Source of the DNA: Holzapfeliella floricola DSM 23037 = JCM 16512
Lineage (GTDB): Bacteria; Bacillota; Bacilli; Lactobacillales; Lactobacillaceae
Reading direction: 5' to 3'
DNA: 50,279 bases
Assembly: GCF_001436605.1 (NCBI RefSeq)
Contig: NZ_AYZL01000008.1
Location: 72,272 to 122,550, forward strand
The notes under the pieces were generated by a model that did not search any database, was not told the origin of the DNA, and saw nothing but the letters and a program-made list of their open reading frames with translations. Below, piece after piece: positions 24,094 to 32,838 of the stretch; within the stretch, counting starts at the first letter, position 1, and every line of letters begins with the position of its first letter. The position numbers were made by a program, and so were the translations under genes.

Positions 24094-24687
24094 ATGAAAA
24101 ACATGATTATTATTGGTGCAACAGGAACAGTAGGTTCACAAGTAAGGGGTGTTTTAAACCGAAAACAAGATATCCAATTAACATTGGTTTCACGTCATCT
24201 GTCAGGTAATTATTTGAAAGCAAATGAAAAAGTAGTGTCTTGTGATGCAACTAATGTTAACGAACTGGCAAAGGTTATGGCTAATCAAGATGCTGTTTTT
24301 GTTGCAGTAAGTGGTCAATTGGACAAAATCGCGCAAAATGTTGTTGAATCGATGAAAAATCACCAAGTTGAACGTTTGGTATTTATTACTTCTATGGGAA
24401 TTTATAATGAAATTCCAAGTTTAGTTGGAAGTGGTAATTTAAATAGTAATCCATTTTTGAAGTCTTATCGTCGAGCAGCTGATATCGTTGAAAGTAGTGG
24501 TTTAAACTATACGCTTATCCGTCCAGGTTGGTTTGATAATGGCACTGATGATTATGAGATTTCCTTAAAAGGGGAACCTTTTAAAGGCCATGATATTTCT
24601 ATTAAAGCATTAGGCCAATTATCAGCTGAATTACTTGAACAAAATGAGTTATACTCAAGACAAAGTATTGGCGTGAGTCGCCCTTAA
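24094..24687 (+). CDS. Atypical SDR NAD(P)-binding protein (paralog of operon 1)
   Basis: A 197-residue Rossmann protein (IIIGATGTVGSQVRGVL) similar in length and layout to the protein at 18411-19019. Shared features are VERLVFITSMGIYNEIP and the tail SIGVSRP versus SLGISQP. It lies between the MFS pump and MerR genes with GGGAGA as ribosome binding site. It is probably an oxidoreductase or redox sensor acting on the inducer of the system, but no substrate can be named. Confidence 0.85.
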   Translation: MKNMIIIGATGTVGSQVRGVLNRKQDIQLTLVSRHLSGNYLKANEKVVSCDATNVNELAKVMANQDAVFVAVSGQLDKIAQNVVESMKNHQVERLVFITSMGIYNEIPSLVGSGNLNSNPFLKSYRRAADIVESSGLNYTLIRPGWFDNGTDDYEISLKGEPFKGHDISIKALGQLSAELLEQNELYSRQSIGVSRP

Positions 24688-24708
24688 TAAAGTAAAGGAG
24701 TTTTTAAG

Positions 24709-25107
24709 ATGCCTATTTCAATTAAAGAAGCCAGTCAAAAGACACAAGTGAGTGCCTCAACTATTCGATATTATGAAAAAGAAATGCTGATTCCAGCTAT
24801 TAAACGTAATGAATCAGGAATTCGTGAAATTGATGAAAACATTATTGGACGTATAAACTTTATTAAACAAATGCGCGCAGCAGGTATGACAATTGAATCA
24901 TTAAAAAGCTATATTAGTTTGTTTGATGCACAAGAAGATAACACTAAAAGACAATTATCGTTGCTTGAAGAACAGCGTGAAATCATGCTCGAAAAACGCG
25001 ATGATTTACAAGATGCTATTGATCATTTGACTTACAAAATCGAAAATTATGATAATCACATGAGGCTAACTGAAGAACGTTTAACTCAATTAGAAAAAGA
25101 GAATTAA
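24709..25107 (+). CDS. MerR-family transcriptional regulator
   Basis: A 132-residue regulator with a winged helix (SIKEASQKTQVSASTIRYYEKEMLI), second helices (GRINFIKQMRAAGMTIESLKSYI) and a C-terminal coiled coil. It has no cysteine, so it is of the AdhR-like rather than the metal type. The gene is last in the operon MFS-SDR-MerR and the product probably activates the dyad promoter at 22674-22704. AAAGGAG precedes the ATG. Confidence 0.92.
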   Translation: MPISIKEASQKTQVSASTIRYYEKEMLIPAIKRNESGIREIDENIIGRINFIKQMRAAGMTIESLKSYISLFDAQEDNTKRQLSLLEEQREIMLEKRDDLQDAIDHLTYKIENYDNHMRLTEERLTQLEKEN

Positions 25108-25118
25108 ATGCCTATTTT

Positions 25119-25146
25119 TTGGAAAACTTTAAAAAATGAGTATAAT
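25119..25146 (+). promoter_or_regulatory. Promoter of dps
   Basis: TTGGAA (25119-25124), 16-bp spacer, TATAAT (25141-25146). No obvious PerR box was confirmed. Confidence 0.6.
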
Positions 25147-25187
25147 AAAGTTGTGAACAATTTAGTTTAAAAGTGGAGGTATTCATT

Positions 25188-25655
25188 ATGCAATATTCAC
25201 AAACGAAAAACGTTTTGAATCAATTGGTCGCTGATTTGAGCCAACTATCAATGGTTATTCATCAGACTCATTGGTATATGAGAGGTCCTAACTTTTTGAA
25301 ATTACATCCCTTGATGGATGATTATATGTCAGAAATTAACAATCAACTAGATGTAGTTTCTGAAAGATTAATCACACTAGATGGCACACCTTACTCAACA
25401 CTGCAAGAGTTAGTAGACCATACTCATATTGATGATGAAAAAGGTGATTTTTCACGTTCGATTTCTGAAAGATTACAAACTTTAGTTGATGACTATCGTT
25501 ATTTAGCAACCCTTTATCAAGAAGGTATTGAAATTACTGAAAAAGAAAAGGATTTTGGGACACAAGATATTTTTATTGGATTTAAAACTGCAATTGAAAA
25601 GAACATTTGGATGTTACAAGCAGAACTCAATCAAGCCCCTCAAATCGACGATTAA
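25188..25655 (+). CDS. dps: Dps/ferritin-like iron-storage and DNA-protection protein
   Basis: A 155-residue member of the Dps family. HQTHWYMRGPNFLKLHPLMDDYMSEI contains the helix A/B ferroxidase residues (His in THWY, His in LHPLMDD, Asp), followed by LDVVSERLITLDGTP, which is typical. Dps assembles into a 12-mer that oxidises iron with peroxide and stores it. The start is the ATG with GGAGG 8 bases upstream; an in-frame GTG overlaps that site. It is monocistronic, with its own promoter and terminator, next to redox-related operons. Confidence 0.93.
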   Translation: MQYSQTKNVLNQLVADLSQLSMVIHQTHWYMRGPNFLKLHPLMDDYMSEINNQLDVVSERLITLDGTPYSTLQELVDHTHIDDEKGDFSRSISERLQTLVDDYRYLATLYQEGIEITEKEKDFGTQDIFIGFKTAIEKNIWMLQAELNQAPQIDD

Positions 25656-25657
25656 TT

Positions 25658-25690
25658 AAAAACCCTATACTTTACGCATAGGGTTTTTAA
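25658..25690 (+). terminator. Terminator of dps
   Basis: AAAAACCCTAT / ATAGGGTTTTT forms a perfect 11-bp stem with a 9-base loop. Confidence 0.9.
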
Positions 25691-25756
25691 TTCGCAAAAA
25701 AAGTGAGGTTATGAGAAGGTATGGATCATCATTAAATTTAGGAGGAATTCCAATAA

Positions 25757-26051
25757 TTGAGTAAAAGAGTCAGTTTAGTGGCTTATTTAGAAAGAAAAGT
25801 TAAGAAATTTGAAAGACGTCAGGCACAAAAATCGCCTTACTTAGTATTTTTTGTTCAAAATTTACGACGTGCAACCTTGCTTTATTTAGGATTGCTTATT
25901 GTCGACTTTATTGTTGCCATAGCGAAACACCATCATCAATCACTAATTCACTCTTTGATGGGATTTCATGTTGAGATTATCAGCAGAAATTCGTTGGTTT
26001 ACTGTTATTTTATTGATTCGAATAGAACAACATCGAAGGAAAAAATTATGA
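25757..26051 (+). pseudogene. Small membrane protein gene, apparently frameshifted
   Basis: AGGAGG (25740-25745) leads to a TTG at 25757. The first ~70 residues (MSKRVSLVAYLERKVKKFERR, one hydrophobic helix LLYLGLLIVDFIVAIA) look like a real basic, single-helix membrane protein. In this frame the protein would then read through the terminator hairpin at 26071-26104. In the +2 frame a convincing end appears: MLRLSAEIRWFTVILLIRIE then QHRRKKL and TGA at 26049-26051, ahead of the terminator. A one- or two-base indel near 25956-25970 would join the halves into a ~97-residue protein with two helices. I do not recognise the family. A sequencing error is an alternative. Confidence 0.45.
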
Positions 26052-26070
26052 TTTTTCTGAAACTGAAATA

Positions 26071-26108
26071 CCCCCCTGTTAGTTTAAGTTGGCTAATGGG
26101 GGGGTTTT
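26071..26108. terminator. Bidirectional terminator between small membrane gene and proC
   Basis: CCCCCC..TTAG / CTAA..GGGGGG forms a GC-rich stem with flanking A and T runs. It serves both the plus-strand gene and the convergent proC. Confidence 0.85.
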
Positions 26109-26881
26109 TAATCTTGTAAAATAGTGTTAATTGCATCAATGACTGCAAACCTAAAATTATTTTTTTCAAGAGCGACAACACCTTTGATTGTATCACCACC
26201 TGGAGAGGTGACATCATCTTTTAAGATGCCGGGGTGAATCTTGCTTTCAGCAGCTAAAGCGGCAGATCCTTTCATCATTTCTGTGATAATTTCATATGAT
26301 AGTGCACGATCAAGACCATTTGTAACAGCCGCATCGCTTAAAGCTTCAATGAAAACATCAATGAAAGCTGGACTACAGCCAGCAATAGTTCCCGCAATTC
26401 CTAGTTTGTCTTCAGGAACTTCAATGGTATGTCCTAATTGATTGAGTAAATTAATAGCTAACGTCTTTTGATTATCAGAAAGGTGTGAGCTAGTGCTGAA
26501 ACTGGTCATTCCTTGATTGATTGCAACAGGAGTGTTGGGGATGCATCTTAATAATGGTGCATTGGGATAGATAGCTAACATCTCATCAAACGAGACCCCA
26601 GCAGCTACGGAAATAATAGGCGCATTTTGTTGGTTAATATTGCTGAGTTCAGATAATGTTTTAGTAATTAAAGTAGCCGGGGTTGCGAGAATATAAATAT
26701 CACTAGTTGCTAAGTCAGATAGAGCTTGAACAGCTGTAATCCCTAGTGACTGTCGCAGATTTAGGGCGTTTTCATAATGCCCTGTTTTAACTAAAATTTG
26801 TTTTGGATTTTGCCCGTTGTTAATGAGTCCTTTAATAATAGCTGTGCCCATTTTACCAGCACCGATAATACTAATTTTCAT
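26108..26881 (-). CDS. proC: Pyrroline-5-carboxylate reductase
   Basis: A 257-residue enzyme for the last step of proline synthesis (P5C + NAD(P)H to proline). The N-terminal Rossmann loop is IGAGKMGTAIIKGL; LRCIPNTPVAINQGMT and the C-terminal signature HPGILKDDVTSPGGDTIKGV are diagnostic. Length is close to the usual ~265-270. The start is the ATG after AGGAGAG on the minus strand; an upstream in-frame extension of 28 residues lacks family similarity. It is monocistronic. Confidence 0.96.
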   Translation of the reverse strand: MKISIIGAGKMGTAIIKGLINNGQNPKQILVKTGHYENALNLRQSLGITAVQALSDLATSDIYILATPATLITKTLSELSNINQQNAPIISVAAGVSFDEMLAIYPNAPLLRCIPNTPVAINQGMTSFSTSSHLSDNQKTLAINLLNQLGHTIEVPEDKLGIAGTIAGCSPAFIDVFIEALSDAAVTNGLDRALSYEIITEMMKGSAALAAESKIHPGILKDDVTSPGGDTIKGVVALEKNNFRFAVIDAINTILQD

Positions 26882-26996
26882 AATAACTCTCCTGTTAACT
26901 TCTTTTTCAGTTATTTTATCATAAGATATAGATGGTACACTATAGGCTTTTAATGACGACCACATCGATAATTAAAAACAATATGAATAAAAACCG

Positions 26997-27026
26997 TTGA
27001 TTTTTTATTTTGTTCTCATGTATAAT
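26997..27026 (+). promoter_or_regulatory. Promoter of oppA copy 1
   Basis: TTGATT (26997-27002), 18-bp spacer, TATAAT (27021-27026). The same arrangement precedes oppA copy 3. Confidence 0.7.
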
Positions 27027-27067
27027 TAAAAAACACTAATAAAAAATTAATTTTTGGAGGAATGAAA

Positions 27068-28714
27068 ATGAAAAAGCGTTTCACAGCTGCAACATTATTA
27101 ATGTCAGCTGCTTTAGTACTTTCGGGTTGTTCAACAGGAAGTAACAGTAAAAATTCAAGTGGAGAAACTAGCAATTTAAAATCTTTGAATTTCGTAGCTC
27201 AGCAAGAGTTACCTACTGCAGACCTATCATTAGCCACAGATACAATTAGTTTTACAGTGTTAAATAATGTGTATGAAGGGCTATATCGTCAAGATAAAGA
27301 TGATAAATTAGTTCCGGCTGGGGCTAGTCAAAAAGCAGAAGTTTCTTCTGATGGACTAACTTATAAAGTTAAATTGAGAGAAGATGCTAAGTGGTCAAAT
27401 GGCGATCCAGTAACAGCGAAAGATTATGTGTATAGTTGGCAACGAACCGTGAGTCCAGAAACTGCTTCCCAGTATGCTTACTTGTTTGCTCCTGTTGAAA
27501 ATGCAGAGGATATTACGGCAGGTAAAAAAAATAAAAATGAATTAGGAATTAAGGCGACAAGTGATTATGATTTGGAGATTAAACTGAGTCAAGCAACACC
27601 GTATTTTGAGCGATTATTAGCATTTCCATCGTTTTTCCCACAAAATCAAGCTGTCGCTGAAAAATTTGGTAAGGATTACACAACAAAAAGTGATAATGCG
27701 GTTTACAATGGTCCTTTTAAGTTAGAAGGATTTGACGGTCCTGGTACAGATACGACTTGGACTTATGCTAAGAATGACCAGTATTGGGACAAAAGTAATG
27801 TAAAAATTGATAAAATCGATGTCAATGTGGTCAAGGAATCTGCGACTTCACTAAATTTATTTAATAGTAACCAAGCAGATGATATTGTCTTAACCGGAGA
27901 ATTAGCTCAACAAAACAGAAATATTTCACAATTCAAAGCTGTTGCAGATGCAAGAACATCATATTTAGAATATAATCAAAGAGATGCAAATTCTAAATTC
28001 AAAAACGAAAACTTAAGAAAAGCAATTGGTTATTCAATTGACAGAACGGCTTTAACTAATTCTATCTTGGGAGATGGTTCTCAACCTGCTACTGGTCTGG
28101 TACCCAAGGGTACAATGACAGGACCGGATGGGAAAGACTTTGCAGATGTTGCTAGCGCTGGAATCTCTTACGATGCAAGTAAGGCAAAAGAGTACTGGAA
28201 TAAAGCTAAACAAGAATTGGGAATTAGTTCACTTGATTTTAGTATTTTATCTTCTGATAGTGATTCATCTAAGAAAGTACTGGAATACCTACAAAATACT
28301 ATTCAGTCTAACTTGGACGGCGTAAAAGTTTCATTGAACCCAGTACCTTTTTCTGTCCGTTTAGACCGTTCAAAAGCTGGAAACTTTGATTTGGTATTAG
28401 GTGGATGGGGAGCAGATTATTTAGATGCTTCGAGTTTTACCGACTTATTTGTAACGGGTAATTCGTATAATCGTGGACAATGGAGCAATAGTGAATATGA
28501 CAACTTGATTAAAGCATCAAAAACAACTGATGTTAATGATGTAAATAAGCGGTTTGAAGATTTAGTTAATGCTGATAAATTGTTGTCAAATACTCAAGGT
28601 ATGACGCCGCTTTATCAAGGTGTTGAAGCGCACATGATTAGTTCAAGAGTCAAAAACTTTGTATCACATCCAGCGGGTGCAAAATTTGATTACAAATGGT
28701 TGGAAGTAGAATAA
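27068..28714 (+). CDS. oppA: Oligopeptide ABC transporter substrate-binding lipoprotein, copy 1
   Basis: A 548-residue lipoprotein of the SBP family 5. Signal KRFTAATLLMSAALVLSGC ends in lipobox LSGC. ADLSLATDTISF, VYEGLYRQDKD, DAKWSNGDPVTAKDYVYSWQR and ENLRKAIGYSIDR are classic OppA motifs. It captures peptides outside the membrane for the OppBCDF channel encoded at 32839-36821. GGAGG is 8 bases before the second ATG (27068), preferred over the ATG at 27062, which is only 2 bases from it. It is the first of three tandem paralogs and has its own promoter and terminator. Confidence 0.95.
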   Translation: MKKRFTAATLLMSAALVLSGCSTGSNSKNSSGETSNLKSLNFVAQQELPTADLSLATDTISFTVLNNVYEGLYRQDKDDKLVPAGASQKAEVSSDGLTYKVKLREDAKWSNGDPVTAKDYVYSWQRTVSPETASQYAYLFAPVENAEDITAGKKNKNELGIKATSDYDLEIKLSQATPYFERLLAFPSFFPQNQAVAEKFGKDYTTKSDNAVYNGPFKLEGFDGPGTDTTWTYAKNDQYWDKSNVKIDKIDVNVVKESATSLNLFNSNQADDIVLTGELAQQNRNISQFKAVADARTSYLEYNQRDANSKFKNENLRKAIGYSIDRTALTNSILGDGSQPATGLVPKGTMTGPDGKDFADVASAGISYDASKAKEYWNKAKQELGISSLDFSILSSDSDSSKKVLEYLQNTIQSNLDGVKVSLNPVPFSVRLDRSKAGNFDLVLGGWGADYLDASSFTDLFVTGNSYNRGQWSNSEYDNLIKASKTTDVNDVNKRFEDLVNADKLLSNTQGMTPLYQGVEAHMISSRVKNFVSHPAGAKFDYKWLEVE

Positions 28715-28722
28715 AAATTGTT

Positions 28723-28756
28723 AAAAAAGATAATGCAGTTGCATTATCTTTTTTTG
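28723..28756 (+). terminator. Terminator of oppA copy 1
   Basis: AAAAAAGATAATGCA-GT-TGCATTATCTTTTTT, a perfect stem with a 2-base loop and T run. Confidence 0.92.
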
Positions 28757-28785
28757 TTTTCACTTATTAAATTGCAGTTATATTA

Positions 28786-28814
28786 TTGGCTTACTTACTA
28801 AAAAAATGTATAAT
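28786..28814 (+). promoter_or_regulatory. Promoter of oppA copy 2
   Basis: TTGGCT (28786-28791), 17-bp spacer, TATAAT (28809-28814). Confidence 0.65.
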
Positions 28815-28849
28815 TTAATAGTACTTATTTTTTAGAAGGAGTAGTTGAT

Positions 28850-30487
28850 ATGCAAAAAAAATGGGCAGTATTTGCATCATTATTAACAGTGGGGACACTA
28901 TTGTCTGGTTGTTCAACAGGTGGTAGTAAGCAGGCTAATAATGCAAACGCAAAATCACTGAATTTTGTTGTGCAACAGGAAATGCCAACAGCAGATTTAT
29001 CTGTAGCTAGTGATACTGTTAGTTTTACAGCGTTAAATAATGTTTATGAGGGGCTTTACCGTCAAGATAAAAACAATGAACTAGTACTTGCGGGAGCTTC
29101 CGAAAAGCCAGAAGTGTCAGAAGATGGTTTAACTTATAAGTTTAAATTAAGACCAGATGCAAAATGGTCAAATGGTGATTCGGTAAAAGCACAAGATTAC
29201 GTATATGGATGGCAAAGAACTGTTGATCCTAAAACAGCTTCTCAATATGCTTATTTGTTCAGTGCTATTGAAAATGGGAAAGAGACTAATGCAGGAACAA
29301 AAGCGGTTTCTGATTTAGGAATTAAAGCGGTTGGCGATTACGAAATTGAAATCAAATTAAGCCAAGCTATTCCTTATTTTGAAAGGTTATTGACCTTGCC
29401 AATATTCTTCCCTCAAAATCAAAAAGTTGTTGAACAGTATGGTAAGGATTATGCTATTAATAGCGATAATGCTGTTTATAATGGGCCATATGTTTTGAAA
29501 AATTTCTCGGGACCTGGGACAGATGATTCCTGGACCTATGCAAAGAACGAACAATATTGGGATAAAAGTGCTGTTAATTTAGATAGTATAAATGTCAGTG
29601 TTGTGAAAGACTCTTCAACTGCACTTAATCTATTTAAGAATAACCAAGCTGATGACATTGTCTTAACCGGAGAATTAGCTCAACAAAATCGTAACGATGA
29701 AGCTTATCAGTCAATTTTACAAGCAACAACACAATATTTAGAATTTAATCAACGTGATAGTAATTCGATTTTTAAAAATGATAACTTACGAAAAGCAATT
29801 TCATATTCAATTGATCGAAAAGCTTTAACTGAATCCATTTTAGGAAACGGATCTATGCCTTCAAGTGGATTTGTGCCTAAAAATATTATGAAGTCACCTG
29901 ATGGTAAAGACTTTACTGATGCAGTTGGTAATTACTTGAATCAAGATACTAATCAAGCTAAAGAATACTGGGAAAAAGCCAAACAAGAACTAGGAATTAA
30001 AAGTTTAAACTTCAGTATTTTGTCTTCAGACACGGACGCTTCAAAGAAAATTGTGGAATATTTGCAAAATGCAATTCAAACAAATCTTGAAGGTGTAAAA
30101 GTTAATCTAACTCCCGTTCCATTTTCAGTAAGACTAGATCGTGCTGCTGCTGGAAACTTTGATTTATTAATGGGTTCTTATGGGGCAGATTACTTAGACG
30201 CATCAAGTTTTAGCGACCTACTAAAATCAGGCGTTTCCTATAATAGAGGACAATGGAGTAATACTCAGTATGATGAGCTTATAAATTCCGCTGCCACATC
30301 AGATGTTAAAAGTCCGCAAAAACGATTTGATGATTTAGTAAACGCCGAAAAAATTGTGATGTCACAACAAGGTGTCTCACCTCTATATCAAGCTGTTGAA
30401 GCTCATATGACCAATCCAAAAGTTAAAAATTATGTTGCGCATCCAGCTGGAGCAAAGTTTGATTATAAGTGGTTAACTGTAGAATAA
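28850..30487 (+). CDS. oppA: Oligopeptide ABC transporter substrate-binding lipoprotein, copy 2
   Basis: A 545-residue paralog of copies 1 and 3. Lipobox LLSGC follows the signal MQKKWAVFASLLTVGT. It shares ADLSVASDTVSF, VYEGLYRQDKN and DAKWSNGDSVKAQDYVYGWQR. Differences are concentrated in the body between ~290 and 380 and near 475-480, so peptide preference may differ. AGAAGGAG precedes the ATG. It is separately transcribed from its own promoter and ends in its own hairpin, so its supply can differ from the other two. Confidence 0.94.
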   Translation: MQKKWAVFASLLTVGTLLSGCSTGGSKQANNANAKSLNFVVQQEMPTADLSVASDTVSFTALNNVYEGLYRQDKNNELVLAGASEKPEVSEDGLTYKFKLRPDAKWSNGDSVKAQDYVYGWQRTVDPKTASQYAYLFSAIENGKETNAGTKAVSDLGIKAVGDYEIEIKLSQAIPYFERLLTLPIFFPQNQKVVEQYGKDYAINSDNAVYNGPYVLKNFSGPGTDDSWTYAKNEQYWDKSAVNLDSINVSVVKDSSTALNLFKNNQADDIVLTGELAQQNRNDEAYQSILQATTQYLEFNQRDSNSIFKNDNLRKAISYSIDRKALTESILGNGSMPSSGFVPKNIMKSPDGKDFTDAVGNYLNQDTNQAKEYWEKAKQELGIKSLNFSILSSDTDASKKIVEYLQNAIQTNLEGVKVNLTPVPFSVRLDRAAAGNFDLLMGSYGADYLDASSFSDLLKSGVSYNRGQWSNTQYDELINSAATSDVKSPQKRFDDLVNAEKIVMSQQGVSPLYQAVEAHMTNPKVKNYVAHPAGAKFDYKWLTVE

Positions 30488-30507
30488 ATTAATAGATTTA
30501 TATTAAA

Positions 30508-30545
30508 GGTAGATTGAAAAAATATTTTTTAATCTATCTTTTTAT
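30508..30545 (+). terminator. Terminator of oppA copy 2
   Basis: GGTAGATT..AAAAAATATTTTTT..AATCTATC forms a long AT-rich hairpin (one G-U pair) followed by TTTTTA. Confidence 0.8.
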
Positions 30546-30628
30546 TTCGTATAGGCTAAGAAAACCCCTATTGCAGGAGTTTACTATTAGATTAGGTCTC
30601 ATAATGGCTTTATTATTAAAAATCACTA

Positions 30629-30658
30629 TTGATTTTTTAATTTAAAATCGGGTATAAT
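30629..30658 (+). promoter_or_regulatory. Promoter of oppA copy 3
   Basis: TTGATT (30629-30634), 18-bp spacer, TATAAT (30653-30658); nearly the same as the promoter of copy 1. Confidence 0.7.
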
Positions 30659-30704
30659 TTTAAGTATATTAATATTTTTTTAATGGACGAAGGAGCGTTA
30701 TATT

Positions 30705-32348
30705 ATGAAAAAAAGATGGGCAGCGGCTGCGTTTTTAATGACAGCTAGTTTAGTATTGTCCGGATGTTCAACGGGAAAAGGAACTCAGACATCAGGCTCA
30801 GGTAGTACTAAAGATTTAAATGTTGTTGTACAACAAGAAATGCCAACAGCAGATTTATCTTTGGCAACTGATACAATCAGTTTTACAGCTTTAAATAATG
30901 TTTATGAAGGGTTGTATCGTCAAGATAAAGACAACAACCTAGAATTAGCAGGAGCTTCTGAAAAACCTCAAGTGTCAGAAGACGGTCTCACTTATACATT
31001 TAAGTTAAGACAAAATGCAAAATGGTCAAATGGGGATGCAGTGAAGGCACAAGATTATGTATATGGATGGCAACGAACTGTAAATCCTAAGACAGCTTCA
31101 CAGTACTCATACTTATTTGCACCTATTGAAAATGCTGAAGACATCACGGCAGGGAAAAAAGATGTCAGTGATCTTGGGATTAAAGCAGTTGGCGATTATG
31201 AACTACAAATCAAGTTAAATAAACCAACTCCTTATTTTGAAAGATTACTTGCCTTTCCAACATTTTTCCCACAAAATCAAGCGGTAGTTGACAAGTATGG
31301 TAAAGATTATGCTGCAACAAGTGAAAATGCTGTGTATAACGGTCCGTTTACACTAACTAATTTTTCTGGCCCAGGTACTGATACAGACTGGACATATAAA
31401 AAGAATGACCAATACTGGGATAACAGCAACGTAAAAGTTGAAAACATTAATGTTAATGTTGTTAAGGAAGCTTCAACATCATTGAATCTATTCAATGATG
31501 ACAAAGCTGATGACGTTATTTTAACTGGTGAATTAGCACAACAAAATAGAAATAACCCAGCATTTACAGCTGTACCTCAAGCATCAACTAATTATTTAGA
31601 ATTTAATCAACGTACAGAAAGTTCACCGTTTAGAAATGAAAACTTACGTAAAGCAATTTCATATTCTATTGACCGTGATGCATTAACAAGCTCTATCTTA
31701 GGTGATGGCTCAATTGCCTCAACAGGACTTGTACCTAAGACAACAATGGCCTCACCGGATGGTAAAGACTTTACAGCTTCTGCTGGTAAGTTGGTTTCAT
31801 TTGATGCTCAAAAAGCTAAAGAATATTGGAATAAAGCTAAACAAGAATTAGGTATTTCTACATTAAACTTTAGTATTTTATCTTCAGATGCAGATTCATC
31901 TAAAAAGGTTATTGAATACTTACAAAATGCAATCCAATCAACATTGGACGGTGTAAAAGTTAGTTTAACACCTGTTCCATTCTCTGTTCGTCTGGATCGT
32001 TCAACAGCCGGTAACTTTGATGTTCTATTGAGTGGTTGGGGAGCAGATTATCTAGATGCTTCAAGTTTTACTGATTTATTTGTTTCAGGAAACTCATACA
32101 ATAGAGGTCAATATAGCAATACTGAATATGATAACTACGTGAATGCAGCTTCTGGCCAAGACGCAAGAAATGCAGAAAAACGCTTTGAAGACTTAGTTAA
32201 TGCAGACAAAGTATTGATGAATACTCAAGGTGTTGCGCCACTTTATCAAAAAGCTGAAGCACATATGATTAACTCAAAAGTTAAAAACCTTGTGTCACAT
32301 CCAGCAGGTGCCCAATTTGATTATAAATGGGTGGAAATTCAAAACTAA
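30705..32348 (+). CDS. oppA: Oligopeptide ABC transporter substrate-binding lipoprotein, copy 3
   Basis: A 547-residue lipoprotein, lipobox VLSGC after MKKRWAAAAFLMTASL. It is close to copy 1 (ADLSLATDTISF, PIENAEDITAGKK, GPGTDTDWTYKKNDQYWD). Together the three genes show recent duplication in place. GAAGGAG lies upstream of the ATG. A strong terminator ends it, so oppBCDF downstream must have a separate start of transcription. Confidence 0.95.
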   Translation: MKKRWAAAAFLMTASLVLSGCSTGKGTQTSGSGSTKDLNVVVQQEMPTADLSLATDTISFTALNNVYEGLYRQDKDNNLELAGASEKPQVSEDGLTYTFKLRQNAKWSNGDAVKAQDYVYGWQRTVNPKTASQYSYLFAPIENAEDITAGKKDVSDLGIKAVGDYELQIKLNKPTPYFERLLAFPTFFPQNQAVVDKYGKDYAATSENAVYNGPFTLTNFSGPGTDTDWTYKKNDQYWDNSNVKVENINVNVVKEASTSLNLFNDDKADDVILTGELAQQNRNNPAFTAVPQASTNYLEFNQRTESSPFRNENLRKAISYSIDRDALTSSILGDGSIASTGLVPKTTMASPDGKDFTASAGKLVSFDAQKAKEYWNKAKQELGISTLNFSILSSDADSSKKVIEYLQNAIQSTLDGVKVSLTPVPFSVRLDRSTAGNFDVLLSGWGADYLDASSFTDLFVSGNSYNRGQYSNTEYDNYVNAASGQDARNAEKRFEDLVNADKVLMNTQGVAPLYQKAEAHMINSKVKNLVSHPAGAQFDYKWVEIQN

Positions 32349-32374
32349 TTTAAGCACTTTAAATAGTTGAATAA

Positions 32375-32414
32375 AAAACAGGCTGAGAATTAAATTCTCA
32401 GCCTGTTTTAAAAA
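32375..32414 (+). terminator. Terminator of oppA copy 3 (bidirectional)
   Basis: AAAACAGGCTGAGAAT-TAA-ATTCTCAGCCTGTTTT, a perfect 16-bp stem. It also lies just after the end of the convergent DUF3899-like gene. Confidence 0.94.
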
Positions 32415-32416
32415 AG

Positions 32417-32755
32417 TTAGAAGAGGGTGTCTATGATTAAAAAAATGACACTGATTACTAACAACGTGATTCCTGGTTGTAAAAAGAACCACTTGTGTTC
32501 TTTTCCAATTGTGGAAAGTTTCCACTCGGATTCGTAATTGGTTTTTTGCTTTAGGTGTAATGACTTCTGGAAGAAATCAAAAGAACCAGAAGCAAAAACC
32601 CATAAAAATCCTCCCACAATTAGGAAAAAAAGACTTATAATAAAAAGTATATCTGATAAGTGCAGCCAGGATAGATTATTTCGCCAAATCGAAAAGATGA
32701 GTGAAAAGAAAAGCGCAACCGTACTTATCCATAGAGTAGATTTATTTAGCTTCAT
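32417..32755 (-). CDS. DUF3899-like small membrane protein
   Basis: A 112-residue protein with three hydrophobic helices: residues ~8-24 (LWISTVALFFSLIFSIW), ~33-56 (ILFIISLFFLIVGGFLWVFA) and ~92-110 (PGITLLVISVIFLIIDTLF). The G-x-x-x-V-F-x-S-G-x-F-D-F-F-x-x-S segment resembles DUF3899 proteins of Firmicutes, whose function is unknown. It is inserted on the opposite strand between oppA copy 3 and oppB. Confidence 0.65.
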   Translation of the reverse strand: MKLNKSTLWISTVALFFSLIFSIWRNNLSWLHLSDILFIISLFFLIVGGFLWVFASGSFDFFQKSLHLKQKTNYESEWKLSTIGKEHKWFFLQPGITLLVISVIFLIIDTLF

Positions 32756-32838
32756 AAATATGTGGACCTTTCATTTTATCAATATGTAGTTAAATTTATC
32801 TAATTTCTATGAATAAGTCAAAGTTTAGGAGGAAAATC

